Of a DNA stretch of 10,782 nucleotides, positions 8,076 through 10,782 are shown in pieces. Numbering within the stretch: position 1 is the first letter of the stretch; the number at the start of each line of letters is the position of its first letter. The notes under the pieces were generated by a model. The model did not search any database, was not told where the DNA came from, and was given only the letters and a program-made list of their open reading frames with translations. The stretch is from Clostridia bacterium. GTDB lineage: Bacteria; Bacillota; Clostridia; Oscillospirales; CAG-272. The position numbers were made by a program, and so were the translations under genes. Location of the stretch: NCBI GenBank assembly GCA_017520365.1, contig JAFXFQ010000260.1, forward strand, positions 1-10,782, in the 5' to 3' direction.

Positions 8076-8156
8076 CCCCTTTGCTCCTTGATGTGCAAAA
8101 GCGGCACATCATTCCCTTCGGGAACCGTTGCAAAGGCAAAGGGAGGTGCGAAATAA
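8037..8156 (+). CDS. Possible 39-residue leader or small ORF between oppC and oppD
   Basis: The frame ATG (8037) to TAA (8154-8156) encodes 39 residues, starting MNTAYIESSSVSNP and ending AKAKGGAK. It has a perfect AAGGAGGT ten bases upstream, begins eight bases after the oppC stop, and ends exactly where the oppD ATG begins. This spacing fits a translated small ORF or a leader that couples oppD translation to oppC. The peptide is Ser-rich, has two Cys (residues 16 and 20) and a basic end, and shows no membrane span; no family is recognised. Against it, the DNA is dominated by inverted repeats, so the open frame may be incidental to an RNA structure or repeat element, and the opposite strand is also open here. 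Confidence 0.35.
   Translation: MNTAYIESSSVSNPLCSLMCKSGTSFPSGTVAKAKGGAK
8077..8143 (+). promoter_or_regulatory. Three-way-junction-like RNA structure overlapping the oppD ribosome binding site
   Basis: CCCTTTGC (8077-8084) pairs perfectly with GCAAAGGG (8136-8143). This stem encloses two adjacent hairpins: TGATGTGC (8089-8096) with GCACATCA (8104-8111), loop AAAAGCG; and TTCCC (8112-8116) with GGGAA (8120-8124). The closing stem includes the first three bases of the oppD ribosome binding site GGGAGG (8141-8146), so folding would weaken oppD initiation. A second GCAAAGG at 8130-8136 can compete for the same CCTTTGC partner and would leave the ribosome binding site free. This pairing was read by eye; a regulatory role is inferred. 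It may instead be part of a dispersed repeat. No known riboswitch class is recognised. Confidence 0.45.
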
Positions 8157-9314
8157 ATGGCAAAGAATCCCAATTACCTTTCCGGCAAGGAGATACGCGC
8201 CATCGCCAAGGAAAATGCCAAGGTGATGAAGCGCCTTGAGGCATATAAGCACCGCAAGTGCGACGAGAGCGAGTATCTCACCGAAATGAAGGACAAGTCA
8301 AATATCCTTGAGATCGAAAATCTCAATACCTACTTCTTTACAGAGCAGGGCGTTGTTAAGGCAGTTAACGGCGTTTCCCTCAACATCCCCAAGAATGCCA
8401 CCGTCGGCATCGTAGGCGAGTCCGGTTGCGGCAAGTCCGTAACAAGTATGTCCGTTATGAGACTGATCCAGGGCCCCACAGGCCAGATCTACTCAGGCGA
8501 GATCCGCTTCAACGCAACGGAAAAGGCAGATGACGACCGGGTCGTTGAAAAGGTGTACGATATTGCAAAGATGCCTATGCGCGATATCCATAAGATCCGC
8601 GGAAATCAGATCGCAATGATCTTCCAGGAGCCTATGACATCCCTTAACCCCGTCTTCACCATCGGCCAGCAGCTTGATGAGGTGACCTTCATCAACAAGA
8701 AGGGTGCCACAAAGGAGGAGGCTAAGGAAAAGTCCATGGAGATGCTGAACCTTGTAGGTATCGCAGCTCCCGACCGAGTTTACGCCGCCTTCCCCCACGA
8801 GCTTTCAGGCGGAATGCGCCAGAGAGTTATGATAGCAATGGCTCTCGCCGCAGACCCCAGACTTATTATTGCAGACGAGTCCACCACCGCTCTTGACGTA
8901 ACTATTCAGGCGCAGATCCTTGATCTGCTCCGCGATCTGAAGGACAAGATCGACGGCTCTATCATGCTCATCACCCACGACCTTGGTATCATCGCCGAAA
9001 TGGCGGACTACGTTATCGTAATGTACGCAGGCAAGGTCATCGAGCAGGGTACTGCAAAGGAAATATTCCATAACCCCATGCACCCTTACACCATCGGCCT
9101 TCAGAAGTCCAAGCCCACCCTTAAATCAGACAGCGATATGCTCTTCAATATTCCCGGTAACGTTCCAAACCCGGTGAATATGCCCGACCATTGCTACTTT
9201 AAGGAAAGATGCGATATGTGCCTGAAGAAGTGCTCTGGTGACTACCCCGGCATGGTAAAGGTCAGCCCCACACACTACGTAGCTTGCCATCTTTACGAGG
9301 AGGATCAGAAATAA
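8157..9314 (+). CDS. oppD: Oligopeptide ABC transporter ATP-binding protein OppD
   Basis: This is the first ATPase subunit, 385 residues. The start at 8157 is supported by GGGAGG at 8141-8146, ten bases upstream. Motifs: Walker A GESGCGKS (87-94), Q-loop Gln157 (FQEPM), ABC signature LSGGMRQR (216-223), Walker B LIIADE with Asp240 and Glu241, and H-loop His274. The oligopeptide-family C-terminal domain (HPYTIGL, 309-315) carries Cys346, Cys352, Cys355, Cys359 and Cys377; four of them follow the conserved CxFxxRC...C...VACH pattern, which has been reported to hold an iron-sulphur cluster in some relatives. The ATPase core begins near residue 50 (ILEIENLNTYF), so there is a charged N-terminal extension of about 48 residues, longer than usual. 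A start at Met44 (8286) would remove it but lacks a good ribosome binding site. It ends by sharing one base with oppF (TAATG). Confidence 0.94.
   Translation: MAKNPNYLSGKEIRAIAKENAKVMKRLEAYKHRKCDESEYLTEMKDKSNILEIENLNTYFFTEQGVVKAVNGVSLNIPKNATVGIVGESGCGKSVTSMSVMRLIQGPTGQIYSGEIRFNATEKADDDRVVEKVYDIAKMPMRDIHKIRGNQIAMIFQEPMTSLNPVFTIGQQLDEVTFINKKGATKEEAKEKSMEMLNLVGIAAPDRVYAAFPHELSGGMRQRVMIAMALAADPRLIIADESTTALDVTIQAQILDLLRDLKDKIDGSIMLITHDLGIIAEMADYVIVMYAGKVIEQGTAKEIFHNPMHPYTIGLQKSKPTLKSDSDMLFNIPGNVPNPVNMPDHCYFKERCDMCLKKCSGDYPGMVKVSPTHYVACHLYEEDQK
9297..9303 (+). promoter_or_regulatory. Ribosome binding site fixing the oppF start at 9314
   Basis: GAGGAGG lies ten bases before ATG 9314, inside the end of oppD. 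It selects 9314 over the in-frame TTG at 9284, which would add ten residues and has no comparable site. The oppD stop and oppF start overlap as TAATG, so translation is probably coupled. Confidence 0.85.
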
Positions 9315-10315
9315 TGGCTGAAGAAAAAGTAACCACTGAATTTGATCCCGAAGTGATCCTTGAGGTGCAGAACCTCCGCAAGACCTTCCCCCTCAAGAAG
9401 ACTATAACAGGTAAGGTAACAAAGGAGCTTGTGGCCGTTGACGGCGTATCCTTCAAGCTGAAGGCAGGCGAGACACTTGGTATCGTAGGCGAGTCCGGCT
9501 GCGGCAAGACCACCCTTGGACGTGCGATCCTTAAGCTCCACGAGCCCACAGGCGGACGTATCATCTTCGAGGGCCGTGACATCACCGACCTCAAGTCTAA
9601 GGAAATGAGAGAGATCCGTAAAAAGATGCAGATCATCTTCCAGGACCCCTACTCCTCTCTGCCTCCCAGAAGCACCGTAGGCGGCATCCTCTCCGAGCCT
9701 GTAGAGGTGCATAACATCGTGCCTAAGTCCGAGATCAAGGACTATGTTCTTGATCTTATGGATAAGTGCGGTCTGCGCGATTACTACTATGAGCGCTACC
9801 CCCACGAGTTCTCAGGCGGTCAGCGTCAGCGTATCTGTATCGCCCGCGCTCTTTCCGTAAACCCAAAGCTTGTTATCTGCGACGAGCCTGTATCCGCACT
9901 TGACGTGTCCATTCAGGCGCAGATCATCAACCTTCTCAAAAAGCTCCAGAACGAAATGGGCCTCACCTACGTGTTCATCTCCCACGACCTTTCCGTTGTA
10001 AAGTACATCTCCGATAAGATCGGAGTAATGTACCTGGGAAGCATGGTAGAGTTCGGCACAAAGGAGGATATCTTCTCAATGCCCCTCCACCCCTACACAC
10101 AGGCCCTCTTCTCCGCTATCCCCCATCCCGACCCCGACGTGAAGATGAACCGTATCATCCTCAAGGGCGATATCCCCTCCCCCGCAAATCCCCCCAAGGG
10201 ATGCCGCTTCCATACCCGCTGCCCCCACGCAATGGAGATATGCAGTCAGGAAGCACCCGAGTATAAGGATTACGGAAACGGCCACTGCGCCGCTTGCCAT
10301 CTTTTGAATAAGTAA
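9314..10315 (+). CDS. oppF: Oligopeptide ABC transporter ATP-binding protein OppF
   Basis: This is the second ATPase subunit, pairing with OppD under the OppBC channel; 333 residues, usual for OppF/DppF. Motifs: Walker A GESGCGKT (59-66), Q-loop Gln110 (FQDPYSSL), signature FSGGQRQR (166-173), Walker B LVICDE with Asp190 and Glu191, and H-loop His224 (ISHDLSVV). The OppF-type insert between the first strand and Walker A (FPLKKTITGKVTKELVAVDG, 25-44) distinguishes it from OppD. The C-terminal family domain has HPYTQALF (259-266), GCRFHTRCPHA (296-306) and HCAACH (324-329), the conserved cysteine pattern. In the Q-loop segment the usual SSLNPR is SSLPPR here, a small departure. It overlaps oppD by one base and is followed four bases later by a small membrane-protein gene. 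Confidence 0.95.
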   Translation: MAEEKVTTEFDPEVILEVQNLRKTFPLKKTITGKVTKELVAVDGVSFKLKAGETLGIVGESGCGKTTLGRAILKLHEPTGGRIIFEGRDITDLKSKEMREIRKKMQIIFQDPYSSLPPRSTVGGILSEPVEVHNIVPKSEIKDYVLDLMDKCGLRDYYYERYPHEFSGGQRQRICIARALSVNPKLVICDEPVSALDVSIQAQIINLLKKLQNEMGLTYVFISHDLSVVKYISDKIGVMYLGSMVEFGTKEDIFSMPLHPYTQALFSAIPHPDPDVKMNRIILKGDIPSPANPPKGCRFHTRCPHAMEICSQEAPEYKDYGNGHCAACHLLNK

Positions 10316-10319
10316 GACT

Positions 10320-10574
10320 ATGAAGAAAAAGGATAAGAAGAAAAAGGAAAAGATCAGATATATCGATGACGGAAGGACCATTGCCGATATGTCAGGCGTT
10401 CACGACAGAATGAGCTGGGCAAAAAGAGGCACCACCTCAAGCCCCCGCGAGATCTGGAAAACCTATTGGAACGCCGTCAAAATGATGTTTCTTCCCATGC
10501 TGGTGTTCATCGCCTGCCTGGGTCTGATATACCTGATAATAACAATTATCTTCCATCTTTCTCTGCTGTTTTGA
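10320..10574 (+). CDS. Small single-span membrane protein at the end of the opp operon, function unknown
   Basis: This is an 84-residue protein in three parts. The N-terminus is extremely basic (residues 1-13, nine of them Lys or Arg). A polar segment contains IRYIDDGRTIADMSGV (12-27). The C-terminal half ends in a hydrophobic span at about 56-78, with only a few residues beyond it. This suggests a tail-anchored or single-pass protein with its charged end in the cytoplasm. It starts four bases after the oppF stop and no Shine-Dalgarno is visible, so it probably depends on ribosomes leaving oppF. The terminator begins eight bases after its stop, making it the last gene of the transcript. No named family is recognised. 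The compact YIDDGRTIADMSG block looks like a conserved motif. An accessory role for the importer is inferred from position alone. The reading frame is credible; function is unknown. Confidence 0.75.
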   Translation: MKKKDKKKKEKIRYIDDGRTIADMSGVHDRMSWAKRGTTSSPREIWKTYWNAVKMMFLPMLVFIACLGLIYLIITIIFHLSLLF

Positions 10575-10582
10575 GAAAACAT

Positions 10583-10614
10583 AAAGGCCAAGCATCTACG
10601 ATGCTTGGCCTTTT
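10583..10614 (+). terminator. Intrinsic transcription terminator of the opp transcript
   Basis: GGCCAAGCAT (10586-10595) pairs perfectly with ATGCTTGGCC (10601-10610) around CTACG, whose ends can also pair. The stem is followed by TTTT (10611-10614) and flanked by AAA at 10583-10585, so it can extend by A-T pairs. It lies eight bases after the last stop codon. The flanking A and T runs could allow action on both strands. It is the only strong terminator seen in the window. Confidence 0.93.
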
Positions 10615-10663
10615 AATCTTTCAATAAAGATAAATCGGAGTTTAGCGGTGCTATATTGGTGTG

Positions 10664-10776
10664 ATTGTAGGGACCGGCGTCCCCGACGGTCCGCCTATCT
10701 GCACACGAACCGAACTAACATTTATCACGTTTCGTTGCGTTTGCAGCGGACCGTCGAGGACGCCGATCCCTACAAT
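10664..10776. repeat. MITE-like imperfect inverted repeat, 31-base arms
   Basis: The left arm (10664-10694, ATTGTAGGGACCGGCG... ) and right arm (10746-10776, ...CGATCCCTACAAT) are reverse complements over 31 bases with two mismatches. They are separated by 51 bases. The spacer continues the symmetry imperfectly: TGCACACGAACCGAAC near 10700 resembles the complement of the stretch ending TTTGCA at 10745. The left arm also holds its own small inverted repeat, GGACCG (10671-10676) and CGGTCC (10687-10692). No ORF is credible here. GTAGGG-ended GC-rich palindromes of this kind resemble dispersed non-coding repeats seen in clostridial genomes; calling it mobile is inference. The window ends six bases beyond, so the outer limits and any target duplication cannot be seen. 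Confidence 0.75.
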
Positions 10777-10782
10777 ATACCA

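Noticed and set aside
7780..8244. Minus-strand frames across the oppC-oppD gap (7780-8244 and 7979-8173)
   Set aside because: They overlap well-supported + strand genes at both ends, have no ribosome binding site that I could see and no recognisable domain. They come from the inverted-repeat DNA and codon bias.
10615..10663. Promoter for a gene beyond the window (TATATT near 10652)
   Set aside because: Only a weak -10-like string with no matching -35 box, and no following gene is visible.
10664..10776. CRISPR array or tRNA gene in the terminal repeat
   Set aside because: There is one inverted pair rather than regularly spaced direct repeats, and no cloverleaf or T-loop motif.

Overview
The window comes from a Gram-positive bacterium, most likely an uncultured gut clostridium of the Oscillospiraceae/Ruminococcaceae type. 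That placement is inferred from lipoprotein-type secretion signals, strong AAGGAGG-like ribosome binding sites, C-ending codon preference at moderate GC, BspA-like leucine-rich and Listeria-Bacteroides repeat surface proteins, and a five-gene oligopeptide ABC importer with a lipid-anchored binding protein. All genes lie on the + strand.

Layout. (1) 1-2024: 3' part of a BspA-like leucine-rich repeat surface protein with a C-terminal membrane span and a long Lys/Ala-rich cytoplasmic tail. (2) 2008-3348: an overlapping lipoprotein with InlB/Flg_new-type repeats followed by a beta-helix-like region. (3) 3391-10315: a complete importer, oppA-oppB-oppC-oppD-oppF. OppA carries about 260 extra residues. 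(4) 10320-10574: an 84-residue one-span membrane protein four bases after oppF. (5) 10583-10614: a strong intrinsic terminator. (6) 10664-10776: a MITE-like inverted repeat near the window end. No terminator or convincing promoter was seen before 10583, so everything from the leucine-rich gene to the terminator could be one transcript. The true promoter would then lie left of the window.

How the parts work together. OppA captures peptides outside the membrane, OppB/OppC form the channel, and OppD/OppF hydrolyse ATP. The two upstream proteins are displayed at the cell surface; a link to peptide capture is suggested only by position.

The most unusual part is the 128-base spacer between oppC and oppD. 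It starts next to a perfect AAGGAGGT ribosome binding site and holds a 39-codon ORF whose stop codon abuts the oppD start. It can fold into a 14-pair bulged hairpin followed by a three-way-junction-like structure whose closing stem covers part of the oppD ribosome binding site. It is either a cis-acting RNA controlling oppD/oppF output or a small dispersed repeat lodged in the operon. This is the best candidate for something undescribed here.
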